From NCBI RefSeq assembly GCF_001021385.1, contig NZ_CP011773.1:4774001-4838000 (forward strand): a DNA stretch of 64,000 bases, given 5' to 3'. The translations under genes were made by a program, and so were the position numbers. Shown here piece by piece: positions 9,154-17,981 of this stretch. Under the pieces are notes generated by a model. It made no database searches. It saw only the letters and a program-made list of their open reading frames with translations, and was not told the origin of the DNA. The DNA comes from Mycobacterium sp. EPa45 (GTDB lineage Bacteria; Actinomycetota; Actinomycetes; Mycobacteriales; Mycobacteriaceae). Position 1 is the first letter of the stretch. Every line of letters begins with the position of its first letter.

Positions 9154-10005
9154 TTACTTCCTGTCGTCGCGATGCGTCCGCTGCAGTTCCCGCTCGGCGT
9201 CCTCGAGCGCCTGACGCGCCATGCGCAACCGCTCGAGCAGGTCATCGCTCTCGTGCTTCCGGCGGTCGGCCGCGCGCGCCTCCTCCATCGAGTTCAGCAC
9301 GATGCCGATGAACAGGTTGAACACCAGGAAGCTGAGGATGACCGTGTAGCTGATGAAGAACAGCACCGACCACGGCGACACCTTCAGTCCCATGTCCACG
9401 TTCTCGGGCAGGTTCTCCAGCGTCAGCATCACGTACATCGTCATCATCCCGCGGCCGACGTTCCCGAAGTGCTCGGGAGCGTAATTGCCGAAGAACACCC
9501 AGCCGAGCATCCCGTAGATGTAGATGAGCAGGGCGGTGGCCGCCGCAAGTGACGCCACCCCCGGGATGCTTCGCGCGATCGCGCCGATGACCACGTGCAG
9601 GTCGGGCAGGAACCGGATGATGCGCACGATCCGCGCCAGGCGAACCAGGCGCAGCAGCATCGCGGTCGTTCGCAGGCCGGGCACGAAGGACGCGACGATC
9701 ACGATGAAGTCGAAGATGTTCCACGGGGTCCTGACGAACTCACGGGGGTTCCACCCGGCCGCGGTGAGCCGGATCAGCAGTTCGACGACGTAGATGGCGA
9801 GGATCACGTTGTAGCCCACGTCGAAGGCGTGATCGAGTCCGCCCGACACGGTGGGGAAGGTTTCCGCCCCCAGCATGGCGGCGTTGATCATGATCACGAT
9901 CACGATCAGGGTTTCGAAGAAAGGATTACCGACCAGCCTTCGGCACACATCTACAACGGTCGGCACGGGCTTGGGCGTCAGCGGTCCGGTCCGCGTGGAT
10001 TGCAC
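9154..10005 (-). CDS. Voltage-gated-type six-TM ion channel
   Basis: Ion-transport-family membrane protein (about 283 aa from GTG at 10005). The sequence shows S1-S6: S1 near FFETLIVIVIMINAAMLG, a positively charged S4 (RLVRLARIVRIIRF) with Arg every third residue, a pore helix with TLENLPENV, S6 rich in Phe/Ile, and a charged C-terminal coiled coil. This is the layout of prokaryotic sodium channels such as NaChBac, but the filter is not the usual TLESW. Ion selectivity therefore cannot be assigned. An in-frame ATG at 10110 would give 318 aa but would overlap the start of the divergent amine oxidase; I prefer the GTG, with the start uncertain. Confidence 0.8.
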   Translation of the reverse strand: MQSTRTGPLTPKPVPTVVDVCRRLVGNPFFETLIVIVIMINAAMLGAETFPTVSGGLDHAFDVGYNVILAIYVVELLIRLTAAGWNPREFVRTPWNIFDFIVIVASFVPGLRTTAMLLRLVRLARIVRIIRFLPDLHVVIGAIARSIPGVASLAAATALLIYIYGMLGWVFFGNYAPEHFGNVGRGMMTMYVMLTLENLPENVDMGLKVSPWSVLFFISYTVILSFLVFNLFIGIVLNSMEEARAADRRKHESDDLLERLRMARQALEDAERELQRTHRDDRK

Positions 10006-10095
10006 GGTTAGTGCATAGCAAAGGTTCTCGATCGCCACGCGGCGAACCGCCGGGGTGAGATCTGCGATTCCCGGATCAGCCCTCGGGTCAGCGGC

Positions 10096-10101
10096 TAGCC
10101 T
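10096..10101 (+). promoter_or_regulatory. Leaderless-type -10 element for amine oxidase
   Basis: TAGCCT is followed by seven bases and the ATG at 10109. This supports transcription starting at the start codon and supports 10109 rather than the upstream in-frame start at 10055. Confidence 0.5.
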
Positions 10102-10108
10102 CACCGCC

Positions 10109-11431
10109 ATGCGTTCGGTCGGGCGGCGCGAGTTCCTGCTGGGCTTCAGCGCGGTGGTGGCGGCACCGTTGTTGCCAGGATGCAGCGGCGCGGACGAAAG
10201 ACATCGTGATCACGTGGTCGTCGTCGGCGCCGGCTTCTCCGGGCTCGCGGCGGCACGAAAGCTGACCGATGCCGGTCTGAAAGTGACGGTGCTGGAGGCG
10301 CGGGATCGAATCGGCGGCCGGACACAAACAGACACCTCGCTGGGGGTGCCCATCGATATCGGCGCCTCGTGGATCCACGGCACCGAGAACAATCCGCTGA
10401 CCAAGCTTGCCCAAGACGTCGGGGCCAAGACGGTGCCGACCGATTTCGAGGACTTCGTCCTGGTCGAGAATCACGAGATCGTCGCCCAGAAGGCCGCGGC
10501 GGCGTCGGCCGAAGACTGGCGCAGGATCGCCCACAAACTCGACGACCTCAGCGGCGACGCCTCGACCAAAGAGTCGGTGGCCGACGGGCTGATCGGGATA
10601 GCGAACCTCGACGACCCGCTGGTCGCATGGAACGTGACCTCCCGGATCGCGGGCGAGTATGCGGCCGACCCGAACCAGATGTCCCTGCGCTGGCTCGGCA
10701 GCGAAGGACAGTTCAAGGGGCCCGACGTCATCCTGCCGGGCGGCTACGCCCAACTGTCGCAGAACCTCGCCAAGGGACTCGACATCCGGACAAGCACCGA
10801 GGTGAAGCGGATCGCACACAGCGGCGGACAGGTTCGCCTCGAGACCGCACAGGGCGAAGTCACCGCCGACCGGGTGATCGTGACGGTTCCGCTCGGAGTG
10901 CTCAAGGCCGAAAAAATCGTGTTCGACCCACCGTTGCCGGAGGCCAAACGCGACGCCATCGGGCGGCTTGGATTCGGCTTGTTGAACAAGGTCGTCGTCG
11001 CTTTCGACAAACCGTTCTGGCCGGAATCCACGCCGATGATCGGACTCGTCGGCAACAATCAACCCGTCACCGATCTGGTCAACGGACTCATCTTCGCGGG
11101 TAAGCCACTGCTGGTGGGATTGCGCGGCGGGCAGGCCGCATGGTCACGCGAGTCGATGTCCGATTCTGACGCGGTCAACGAACTGATCACCGCGATCGAC
11201 GCACCGAAGCCGACGGGCTCCATCGTCACGAGATGGGGTACGGACCAATACGCCCGGGGCTCCTACAGTTTCATCGCCGTCGGGTCGAGCCCGGACGATA
11301 TGAACGCCCTCGCGGAGCCGGTGGGCGAGCGCCTGATGTTCGCCGGCGAGGCCACCAATCCCGAGTGGTTCGGCACCGTGCACGGCGCATACCTGAGCGG
11401 CCTGCGGGAAGCCGACCGCGTTCTCGCCTGA
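10109..11431 (+). CDS. Tat-exported lipoprotein flavin amine oxidase
   Basis: Flavin-containing monoamine/polyamine oxidase (440 aa), oxidising amines to aldehyde, ammonia and hydrogen peroxide. The N-terminus has a twin-arginine signal (RREFLLGF) followed by a lipobox LLPGC (Cys25), so it is predicted to be folded and FAD-loaded before export, then anchored to the outer face of the membrane. The FAD motif VVVGAGFSGLAAARKL and the RIGGRTQTD loop follow directly, and the C-terminal FAGEATNPEWFGTVHGAYLSG is the conserved FAD-contact segment. An amino-acid/polyamine permease gene starts 43 bases downstream on the same strand, suggesting the pair handles amines at the cell surface. The substrate is not readable. 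Confidence 0.88.
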   Translation: MRSVGRREFLLGFSAVVAAPLLPGCSGADERHRDHVVVVGAGFSGLAAARKLTDAGLKVTVLEARDRIGGRTQTDTSLGVPIDIGASWIHGTENNPLTKLAQDVGAKTVPTDFEDFVLVENHEIVAQKAAAASAEDWRRIAHKLDDLSGDASTKESVADGLIGIANLDDPLVAWNVTSRIAGEYAADPNQMSLRWLGSEGQFKGPDVILPGGYAQLSQNLAKGLDIRTSTEVKRIAHSGGQVRLETAQGEVTADRVIVTVPLGVLKAEKIVFDPPLPEAKRDAIGRLGFGLLNKVVVAFDKPFWPESTPMIGLVGNNQPVTDLVNGLIFAGKPLLVGLRGGQAAWSRESMSDSDAVNELITAIDAPKPTGSIVTRWGTDQYARGSYSFIAVGSSPDDMNALAEPVGERLMFAGEATNPEWFGTVHGAYLSGLREADRVLA

Positions 11432-11473
11432 CTTGGCGGTATTTTTCGCCGTCAAACGGCTATCCCCCACGCC

Positions 11474-12811
11474 ATGGTTACCGACGCACTGGCGCACGAC
11501 ACCGACACCAAGTTGAAGCGGAAGATCACCGGGCCGCTGCTCTACCTGTTCATCCTCGGCGACGTCCTCGGCGCGGGCGTCTACGCGCTGATGGGTGTGC
11601 TCTCCCAGAAGGTCGGCGGGGTGCTCTGGGCGCCGCTGCTGATCGCGATGCTGCTTGCGTTGTGCACGGCCGGCTCGTACGCCGAGCTGGTGACCAAGTA
11701 TCCGCGGGCCGGCGGTGCTGCGGTCTTCGCCGAGCGCGCATTCAAGCGCCCGGCCATCTCGTTCCTCGTCGGCTTCAGCATGCTCGCGGCGGGCGTGACC
11801 AGCGCGGCCGGGCTCGCGCTGGCATTCGCCGGTGACTATCTCAAGACGTTCATCGACGTACCCGCGGTCCCGGCCGCACTGGTGTTCCTGCTCCTCGTGG
11901 CCTGCCTCAACGCCAGGGGCATCAGCGAGTCGGTCAAGAGCAACACGGTGATGACGGTCATCGAGCTCAGCGGACTGATCATCGTCGTGGTCGCGGTGGG
12001 CATCCTGATGAGCCGCGGCGGCGGCGACGTCTCGCGGGTCACCGCCTTCCCGCCCGGCGCATCGCCCGCGCTGGCGATCCTCGGTGCGGCGATCGTCGCG
12101 TACTACTCCTTCGTCGGATTCGAGACGTCGGCCAACGTGGCCGAGGAGATCCGCGACCCCAGCCGGGTCTATCCCCGGGCGCTATTCGGCGCGCTCGTCA
12201 CGGCCGGCGTCGTCTACGCGTTGGTCGGACTCGCCAGCGCCATCGCTCTGCCGCCGGACGAGTTGTCGAAGTCGTCGGGCCCGCTGTTGTCCGTCGTCGG
12301 CGCCTCGGGCGTCGGCATCCCGAACAAGGTGTTCAGTCTCATCGCCCTTGTCGCCGTGGCCAACGGTGCATTGCTCACGATGATCATGGCGAGCCGGCTG
12401 ACCTTCGGCATGGCCGAGCATCGCCTGCTTCCTCGCGCGCTCGGGGCGGTGTTGCCGAATCGGCGCACACCGTGGGCCGCGATCATCGACACCACGATCG
12501 TGGCGATGCTGCTGACCACGATCGGGGAGTTGTCGACGCTGGCCGAAACCGTGGTGCTGCTGCTGTTGTTCGTCTTCATCTCGACCAACGTCGCGGTGCT
12601 GGCGCTGCGCCGCGACACCGTGACCCATTCGCACTTCCGGGTGTGGACTGCGGTGCCGGTACTGGGTGTGGCGTCGTGCCTGCTGCTGCTCACCCAGCAG
12701 AGTGCCAAGGTGTGGTTGTTCGGGGCGATCCTGCTGGCGGTCGGTTTGATCCTGCATCTGATCGCCGCCCGCAGCAGTGCGGGAGACCGTGCCGATCGGG
12801 CCGCCGTTTAG
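11474..12811 (+). CDS. APC-family amino acid/polyamine permease
   Basis: Inner-membrane permease of the amino acid-polyamine-organocation superfamily (445 aa, about 12 membrane segments). The first helix contains the family's Gly-rich unwound motif (LGDVLGAGVYALMG), and a later helix carries AYYSFVGFETSANVAEEIRDPSR, the conserved consensus amphipathic region of APC transporters. It lies 43 bases after the amine oxidase on the same strand and may be co-transcribed, which would fit uptake of an amine or of its product. The ATG has no clear ribosome site. Substrate unknown. Confidence 0.88.
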   Translation: MVTDALAHDTDTKLKRKITGPLLYLFILGDVLGAGVYALMGVLSQKVGGVLWAPLLIAMLLALCTAGSYAELVTKYPRAGGAAVFAERAFKRPAISFLVGFSMLAAGVTSAAGLALAFAGDYLKTFIDVPAVPAALVFLLLVACLNARGISESVKSNTVMTVIELSGLIIVVVAVGILMSRGGGDVSRVTAFPPGASPALAILGAAIVAYYSFVGFETSANVAEEIRDPSRVYPRALFGALVTAGVVYALVGLASAIALPPDELSKSSGPLLSVVGASGVGIPNKVFSLIALVAVANGALLTMIMASRLTFGMAEHRLLPRALGAVLPNRRTPWAAIIDTTIVAMLLTTIGELSTLAETVVLLLLFVFISTNVAVLALRRDTVTHSHFRVWTAVPVLGVASCLLLLTQQSAKVWLFGAILLAVGLILHLIAARSSAGDRADRAAV

Positions 12812-12904
12812 CCCCTCACGCCACCTGCCCTGAGCGCGAAAATTCGATGTTCAGGGAGTGCGAGCCGGGGGTATAGGGATATTTCCCTCCCCTAGGAGAC
12901 GCCG

Positions 12905-13132
12905 ATGACCGCGACCGCCGAAATGCCGACGAGTTCGGAAGCTCAGTCGCTGCTGGCGATGGTCGAGCGATTGCGGTCGAAGCTGGTCAGGGAGCGCGCC
13001 GATCTGGCGAGGCAACTGCGGGACCTCACTCACCGCATCGAGGGCATCGACCGCCAACTCGACGACCTGACCGTCAGCGCCGAATGGCTGGCCGCCATCG
13101 CCCGCCGGCCGGCCGACGAGCTGCCGGCGTGA
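12905..13132 (+). CDS. Small coiled-coil protein of unknown function
   Basis: 75-residue acidic/basic helical protein with heptad-like spacing of Leu and charged residues (roughly 18-55: MVERLRSKLVRERADLARQL and beyond), consistent with one coiled coil. An AGGAG ribosome site sits seven bases before the ATG, supporting it as a real gene. No signal peptide and no recognised family. It follows the permease by 93 bases with its own upstream AT-rich stretch. Confidence 0.6.
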   Translation: MTATAEMPTSSEAQSLLAMVERLRSKLVRERADLARQLRDLTHRIEGIDRQLDDLTVSAEWLAAIARRPADELPA

Positions 13133-13217
13133 ATTTCGGCATCACTGCCCCCCGTTCGCCTGACGTCATGCCGGTCGTTGGATACGGTGGGACACCCGTC
13201 GGCACAAGCGAGGCCCT

Positions 13218-13511
13218 ATGCGAAATCGAATCAGTCGGCTGGTCGCCTACGCGGTAGTTGCGTCCTGCGTGCCCGTCGCCGGAATCGCGTGGGCATCAGC
13301 GAGTTCGGCCGACGACGGCTGCGGCGCCGGGATGTACTTCAACTGGGAGACCAATCAGTGCGAGTACTACGACGACGTGACGGTGTACATCAACCCATGC
13401 TGTTATGTCGGCCCGGCCGGGGTCGGTCCCCTGGGTCCTGGACCGGTCGGCCCCGGTCCGGTAGGCCCCGGACCCGTCGGCCCGGGTCCCATCGGGCCAG
13501 GCCGGCGCTAG
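13218..13511 (+). CDS. Small secreted Cys-containing protein with Gly-Pro repeat tail
   Basis: 97 residues. Residues 1-31 look like a cleaved signal peptide ending ASASSA-DD. The mature N-terminal part holds four cysteines (GCGAG, NQCEYY, NPCCYV) with aromatic residues, suggesting disulfides. The C-terminus is a run of five-residue VGPGP-type repeats. A GAGG ribosome site precedes the ATG. Small secreted proteins of this build are common in mycobacteria. Function unknown. Confidence 0.72.
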   Translation: MRNRISRLVAYAVVASCVPVAGIAWASASSADDGCGAGMYFNWETNQCEYYDDVTVYINPCCYVGPAGVGPLGPGPVGPGPVGPGPVGPGPIGPGRR

Positions 13512-13532
13512 CCGAGAAGTACGGAATCCGCT

Positions 13533-13679
13533 GTGGCTGAGCATGACTCCAGCCCTCACGACCGAGGCGACGAATGTCGAGACGACCAGCGCCCGCAACG
13601 CAAACCTGAAGACACCGCGTTCCCCGACTGGTTCCGGCAATTCTGGCGCACTCTGCTGGGTCCGCGGGGCGGCCGCTGA
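13533..13679 (+). CDS. Candidate 48-aa small protein
   Basis: A GTG-started reading frame of 48 codons beginning 21 bases after the secreted Gly-Pro protein. The first half is hydrophilic (Asp/Arg/Gln-rich). The end, FPDWFRQFWRTLLGPRGGR, is an aromatic-basic amphipathic segment of the kind found in peripheral membrane peptides. There is no clear ribosome site, and overlapping frames are also open in this GC-rich stretch, so this is a tentative gene. Confidence 0.4.
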   Translation: MAEHDSSPHDRGDECRDDQRPQRKPEDTAFPDWFRQFWRTLLGPRGGR

Positions 13680-13706
13680 ACCCCGGCGCGGGACAGCGTC
13701 GTCACT

Positions 13707-13712
13707 TACGAT
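13707..13712 (+). promoter_or_regulatory. Possible leaderless -10 for MFS gene
   Basis: TACGAT fits TANNNT and ends nine bases before the GTG at 13722. No ribosome site is seen before this GTG, so leaderless translation is plausible. Confidence 0.4.
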
Positions 13713-13721
13713 GCTCGCATC

Positions 13722-15152
13722 GTGAAGCAGCTACCCGCGTCGGCCGAGACTGATTCGCTGTCCCGCCGACAGATCGTCCTGCTGGTTGCTGCCCTTGTCT
13801 TCTCGCTGATGTCGTTTTCGCTGAATGCCACCATGCTGGCGCCGGCCGTGCGCGATATCAATCAAACGCTGGGCCCCGGTGCGTTCGTCGCCATGTCGAC
13901 CCCGTTCTATCTGGCCGGGGCGATCGCCAACGTCGTGCTGATCCGATGGAGTGACTACATCGGCCGCAAGCGCGTCCTGATCGGCATCGTGATCGTGATG
14001 TGCGTCGGGACGGTGCTGTGCCTGAGCACTTCGCTGCCCATCGTGGTGGTCGGTCGGTTTTTGCAGGGCGCGTCCAACATCACTTACGGACTGGCGTTCC
14101 TGATCCTTCGAGCCCGGTTGTCCGGCGCGACATTCGGCGTGTGTTGCGGGGTGATGGCATCGATCAACGGCGGGGTGGCCGGCGGCGACGCGTTCTTGGC
14201 CGGAGTCATGACCGACGCGTTCGGCTACCGCTCGATCTTCGCCCTCATTCTGGTCGTCGGCCTCATCGCCGTCGTCTTTGTGTGGAAATGGGTTCCTGCC
14301 GACGAGGGCGCCCGCGGTGAAGGCCGGATGGACTGGGTCGGTGCCGTTTTCATCGCGTTGACCGTCGGCGGGATCACGATGTTCTTGTCCGACGGCGGGC
14401 ACGCCGGGTGGACGTCGACGCCAGCGCTGGTCTACTTGGCCGTGACCATCGTGGCTGCGGTTGCGTTGGTCGTCGCGAACAATCGTGTCGAGCATCCCCT
14501 CATCGGACTCAAGCATCTGCGGTCGCGGGAGGCCTGGCCGTTGATCGTCGTCACCATCTTGGTGATGGCGTCGTTCATGGTGGTGCTCGGGTTCGTCGTG
14601 CCGAGCATGAGCGAAGACCCCGATTCTGGATTCGGGCTCGACGCGACGACGACGGCATTGCTGTTCCTCACGCCCGGTGCGGTCGTACAGGTCCTCACCT
14701 CGCCATTCGTCGGCCGCCTCGCCGTCAGGGTGGGTTTCGTCACCGTGATGCGCGCCGGAATCGTCGCCTCGATCGTGGTCATCGCTGCGACGGCGGTCTT
14801 CGCCGACCACAAGTACGCGGTGGTTGCGCTGATGGCGGTCTTCGGATTCACTTGTTACGCAGTCATACTCACCCCGCTGAGCTCATTGGGTGTCCTGCAG
14901 GCATCCGACGAGGCGCCCGGCGCGCTGCCCGGCATCGCCAACGCCAGCTATGGCATGGGCTTCACGCTCGGCTTCGCGTGGGCGGGTCCGATCGTCGGCT
15001 CCGGCACGGATTCGACGTTCCAGCATGCGTTTTGGATCGCCGCCGGGATCGGCGTCGTTGCGCTGGTATTCAGCCTGATACTGCGGCCGAAACCACTGGT
15101 CAGCGAAACTGCCTCCCCCGCCGGTTCGACAGCTCACCAGTCATCGCCCTGA
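13722..15152 (+). CDS. MFS transporter, drug:H+ antiporter-like
   Basis: 476-residue major facilitator with about 14 predicted membrane segments, in the size range of the DHA2 (14-TMS) drug exporters. The loop between helices 2 and 3 has WSDYIGRKRVLIG, the MFS motif A (GxxxDxxGRRR-like). The substrate cannot be told from the sequence. The 3' end overlaps the end of the convergent flavin-binding gene by 53 bases. Start chosen at GTG 13722 because the first helix follows about 20 residues later. Confidence 0.88.
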   Translation: MKQLPASAETDSLSRRQIVLLVAALVFSLMSFSLNATMLAPAVRDINQTLGPGAFVAMSTPFYLAGAIANVVLIRWSDYIGRKRVLIGIVIVMCVGTVLCLSTSLPIVVVGRFLQGASNITYGLAFLILRARLSGATFGVCCGVMASINGGVAGGDAFLAGVMTDAFGYRSIFALILVVGLIAVVFVWKWVPADEGARGEGRMDWVGAVFIALTVGGITMFLSDGGHAGWTSTPALVYLAVTIVAAVALVVANNRVEHPLIGLKHLRSREAWPLIVVTILVMASFMVVLGFVVPSMSEDPDSGFGLDATTTALLFLTPGAVVQVLTSPFVGRLAVRVGFVTVMRAGIVASIVVIAATAVFADHKYAVVALMAVFGFTCYAVILTPLSSLGVLQASDEAPGALPGIANASYGMGFTLGFAWAGPIVGSGTDSTFQHAFWIAAGIGVVALVFSLILRPKPLVSETASPAGSTAHQSSP

Positions 15153-15774
15153 CCGACGGCGGAATCGGGGTGCCGGGCTCGCAATCCGGCGCTCGCCGCG
15201 GCTCGCCGTAGACCGTGGTCAGCGGGACCACGCCGGCCCATGCCCCGGCGGCGACGTCGTCTTCGCCATCCTCGGGCCAGCCGTCGCCGATCTTCAGTGA
15301 CCAGTTGTCCTCGGTGATCGCCAGCCGCAGCACCATGGTTGCGGCCAGCTCCTTGCGCGAGCTGGCGCGCAGCTCAGCCACCCGGCCGGGGATGAAGGTG
15401 TCGGTCAGGGTCTCGAGATAGCGGATCTTGTCGGGTTCCTCGATCGGCTCGAAGGTTCCGAACAACGTGGCACTTCGAAACTGAAAGGATGACTCAAAAC
15501 CACTGCGCGCCACCAACACTCCGTCCAGCGCGGTGACTGAAACCGCGGCGTCGGCGCCCCCGGCGAGCTGGCGCAGCCAAGGTGAGCCAGTCGAGCCGTG
15601 GATCACCAGTTCATCACCGATGCGGGCGAAGCCGATCGGAAAGATCACCGGATGGCGAGCGCGAATCAGCGCGACGGTGGCCAGCGGAGTGGCATCCAGA
15701 AGCTCGTCGAGCCGCGAGCGTTCGGTGTTCTGCTTCTCCGGCAGTCGGGTGACCCTGGTCGGCGGTTGCGGCAT
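15100..15774 (-). CDS. Pyridoxamine 5'-phosphate oxidase-like flavin-binding protein
   Basis: 224-residue split-barrel protein of the PNPOx-like/FMN-binding fold. The N-terminal part (LLDATPLATVALIRARHPVI, then FARIGDELVIHGSTGSPWL) matches the beta-barrel core of the nucleotide-flavin-binding subgroup; the C-terminus carries an extra domain ending with WSLKIGDGWPEDGEDD. Such proteins bind FMN, F420 or haem; the cofactor is unresolved. The gene ends inside the convergent MFS gene, and the next minus-strand gene upstream (lactate monooxygenase-like) stops only four bases before its ATG, so the two are probably one transcript. Confidence 0.78.
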   Translation of the reverse strand: MPQPPTRVTRLPEKQNTERSRLDELLDATPLATVALIRARHPVIFPIGFARIGDELVIHGSTGSPWLRQLAGGADAAVSVTALDGVLVARSGFESSFQFRSATLFGTFEPIEEPDKIRYLETLTDTFIPGRVAELRASSRKELAATMVLRLAITEDNWSLKIGDGWPEDGEDDVAAGAWAGVVPLTTVYGEPRRAPDCEPGTPIPPSVRAMTGELSNRRGRQFR

Positions 15775-15778
15775 GGAC

Positions 15779-16948
15779 TTACTGTCGCACGGGCCGCAAC
15801 GCGTCGGGCGTCAGATCCGCCAGAGTCCGGTAGCCGTCGATTCCCATGATCAGATCCGCCTCGGCCAGCAGCGAACGCAGCACATGCACGATTCCGTCGG
15901 TGCCGGCCAGCGCCGCACCATAGGCGTAGGGCCGGCCGATGCCGACCGCCTTGGCGCCCATGGCCAGAGCCTTGACGATATCGGCGCCGGAACGGATTCC
16001 CGAGTCGAACAGCACCGGGACGTCACCTGCGGCGGCCACCACCCCGGGCAGGCAGTCCAGCGCCGGAAGGCCGCCGTTGGCTTGCCGGCCGCCGTGATTG
16101 GAGCAGTAGATGCCGTCGACGCCGGCGTCGATGGCGCGACGGGCATCATCGGGGTGGCAGATCCCCTTGAGAATCAACGGCAATGAGGTCATTGACCGCA
16201 GCCACGGTAGGTCGTCCCAGCTCACACAGTTTCCGAATGTGCTGACCCACGCCATCACCGCGTTGCGTGGGTCGGCGTCAATGTCGACGTCGGTCTTGGC
16301 ACGAAACACCGGGTCGCTGATGTAGTTGGACAGACACTTGCCGCGCAGCTGCGGGAAGTTGGCGGTTGAGAGATCACGTGGGCGCCACCCAGGCACCCAG
16401 GTGTCCAGGGTGACCACGATGCCGGTGTAACCGGCGGCCTCGGCCCGGTGCACGAAGCTCTCCGCCATCTCACGATCGGTCGGAGTGTACAGCTGGAAAA
16501 GGCCTGGCGTATCGCCGAATTCGGCGGCGACGTCCTCCATGGGGTCCATCGTCAGCGTCGAGACGCACATCGGCACACCGGTATGGGCGGCCGCCCGCGC
16601 GGCTGCGATATCACCGTGCTGGTCCTGGGTGCACAAGCCGATCACTCCGATCGGCGCCATGAACACCGGCGCGGACCAGCGCCGTCCCCACAGCTCGACC
16701 GAGAGGTCGCGCTCAGTCGCACCCACGAGCATCCGCGGTATCAGACCCCACTGGTCGAACGCGGTGACGTTGGCCCGCTGGGTGCGTTCGTCGCCGGCGC
16801 CGCCCGCCACGTACGACCAGAGCGACGGTGAAAGTGTCTGCGCGGCACGGGCTTCCAGCCCCGCAAAGGACATGGGCAGGCTGGGCAATGTGCCCGTGAG
16901 CCCTTGGAAGTAGATCTCGAGCTGGTAGTTACCGTACGGCTGGGTCAT
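15779..16948 (-). CDS. Lactate 2-monooxygenase-like FMN alpha-hydroxy-acid oxidase
   Basis: 389-residue FMN TIM-barrel enzyme. From memory it aligns along its length with M. smegmatis lactate 2-monooxygenase, which converts lactate and oxygen to acetate, CO2 and water: the start ([20 protein letters not shown]), [26 protein letters not shown], and the end [21 protein letters not shown] all correspond. The catalytic histidine is His285 in CSNHGGRQ. Start placed at ATG 16948, giving the known family length; an upstream in-frame start at 17140 would add 64 residues from within the neighbouring gene. Other family members oxidise L-lactate, mandelate or glycolate, so substrate is inferred. Confidence 0.85.
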   Translation of the reverse strand: MTQPYGNYQLEIYFQGLTGTLPSLPMSFAGLEARAAQTLSPSLWSYVAGGAGDERTQRANVTAFDQWGLIPRMLVGATERDLSVELWGRRWSAPVFMAPIGVIGLCTQDQHGDIAAARAAAHTGVPMCVSTLTMDPMEDVAAEFGDTPGLFQLYTPTDREMAESFVHRAEAAGYTGIVVTLDTWVPGWRPRDLSTANFPQLRGKCLSNYISDPVFRAKTDVDIDADPRNAVMAWVSTFGNCVSWDDLPWLRSMTSLPLILKGICHPDDARRAIDAGVDGIYCSNHGGRQANGGLPALDCLPGVVAAAGDVPVLFDSGIRSGADIVKALAMGAKAVGIGRPYAYGAALAGTDGIVHVLRSLLAEADLIMGIDGYRTLADLTPDALRPVRQ

Positions 16949-16988
16949 GGCACGTCCTTCTGGCTCGACATCTTTGTATTGGCGAGTT

Positions 16989-17026
16989 CCACTCGTATTA
17001 CTACGCCGAAATGTCGGTTTGGGCGG
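16989..17026 (+). repeat. Interspersed intergenic repeat, copy 1 (partial)
   Basis: Partial copy of a roughly 61-bp element also found at 18405-18466 and 36996-37056. The right half CGAAATGTCGGTTTGGGCG is identical to copy 2; the left part has diverged. It overlaps the end of the LLM gene, whose last ten residues ([10 protein letters not shown]) are encoded by it. Confidence 0.75.
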
Positions 17027-17915
17027 AAATCTCGCCGACAAGATCGGCCACGCGGCGCAGCTGGTCGATGTCGGAACTGGTCGGGATGAGATGCACCTCG
17101 TCAGCCCCGATTTCGGCGAACCTGCGCAGCACCGACACAAGCTCGTCCTCGGTGCCGGCCCACCCGCTGGTCGGCGCGATCACCTCGACGATCTCCCGCG
17201 GAAGCCAGTTCATGTAGTGGTGCAGATGCCGGATCACCTGTTCGCGGGGTGCATCCCCTTCGCCGAGGGCAAACCAAAAGGACGTCGCCAGATGGGGTTT
17301 GGACTTACCCGCGGCGGCCCATGCATCGCGAGCAACGTCGAACAGCGCGGTCTCCTTGTCGAGGTCGAGGTCCAGCGAAATGCCAGCCAGGCCGTCGGCC
17401 CATTGCGCGGCGCTGCGAATCGTCTTGGGCCCGGTGGTGCCGACCAGCAGCCGCGGTCCGCCGTCGCGGGCGGGGCGTGGTCCGACGGGCAAGACCGTTT
17501 CGGTGATCTTCTCCCCTGCCCAGACCCGCTTCATGATCGCCACCCGCTCGGCCATGTTACGCATGGTCTGTGTCTTCGGATCGGCGCCGACGGCGCGATA
17601 GTCCTCATGCCGGCCGCCCACCCCGAAACCGACGGTCAGCCGCCCGCCGCAGAGCAGGTCACCGGTCGCGAGTCCCTTCGCGAGCATCACTGAATCGTGC
17701 AGCTGGGGAACGACGACGGTGGCCACCAGCGGCACCCGTTCGGTCCAGCCGGACAACGCCCCCAGCAGCGTCAGGGAATCCGGGTTGCCGAACGCGATCC
17801 GCTCCCCCCAACAGAGCGAGGAGAACGGCCCCTCGTCGATCGTCTGCGCCCAGCGCTTGAGAATGTCCGCGTCGACGTCCGGCTCCATCACCGGCAAGGT
17901 CATGCCTATCTGCAC
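17001..17915 (-). CDS. LLM-class (F420/flavin-dependent) oxidoreductase
   Basis: Luciferase-like TIM-barrel oxidoreductase (304 aa from GTG 17915; the protein begins [13 protein letters not shown]). Typical segments are [21 protein letters not shown] near the start, [19 protein letters not shown], and [20 protein letters not shown]. In mycobacteria such proteins usually use coenzyme F420, but the cofactor is not proven here. An upstream in-frame start (18011) would read into the divergent VOC gene, so the GTG is preferred. The last ten codons come from an interspersed repeat, so the C-terminus may differ from orthologues. Confidence 0.82.
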   Translation of the reverse strand: MQIGMTLPVMEPDVDADILKRWAQTIDEGPFSSLCWGERIAFGNPDSLTLLGALSGWTERVPLVATVVVPQLHDSVMLAKGLATGDLLCGGRLTVGFGVGGRHEDYRAVGADPKTQTMRNMAERVAIMKRVWAGEKITETVLPVGPRPARDGGPRLLVGTTGPKTIRSAAQWADGLAGISLDLDLDKETALFDVARDAWAAAGKSKPHLATSFWFALGEGDAPREQVIRHLHHYMNWLPREIVEVIAPTSGWAGTEDELVSVLRRFAEIGADEVHLIPTSSDIDQLRRVADLVGEISAQTDISA

Positions 17916-17981
17916 GCTCGCGATTCTGGCACGGCACACGCGGGGCCTGCGTTGATCCGTCCTACTGACAGGATGGATCAC

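Noticed and set aside
11434-11460. Small hairpin-like sequence GGCG...CGCC after the amine oxidase
   Set aside because: Only four paired bases and no T-tract; not distinguishable from chance, and a co-transcribed permease follows.
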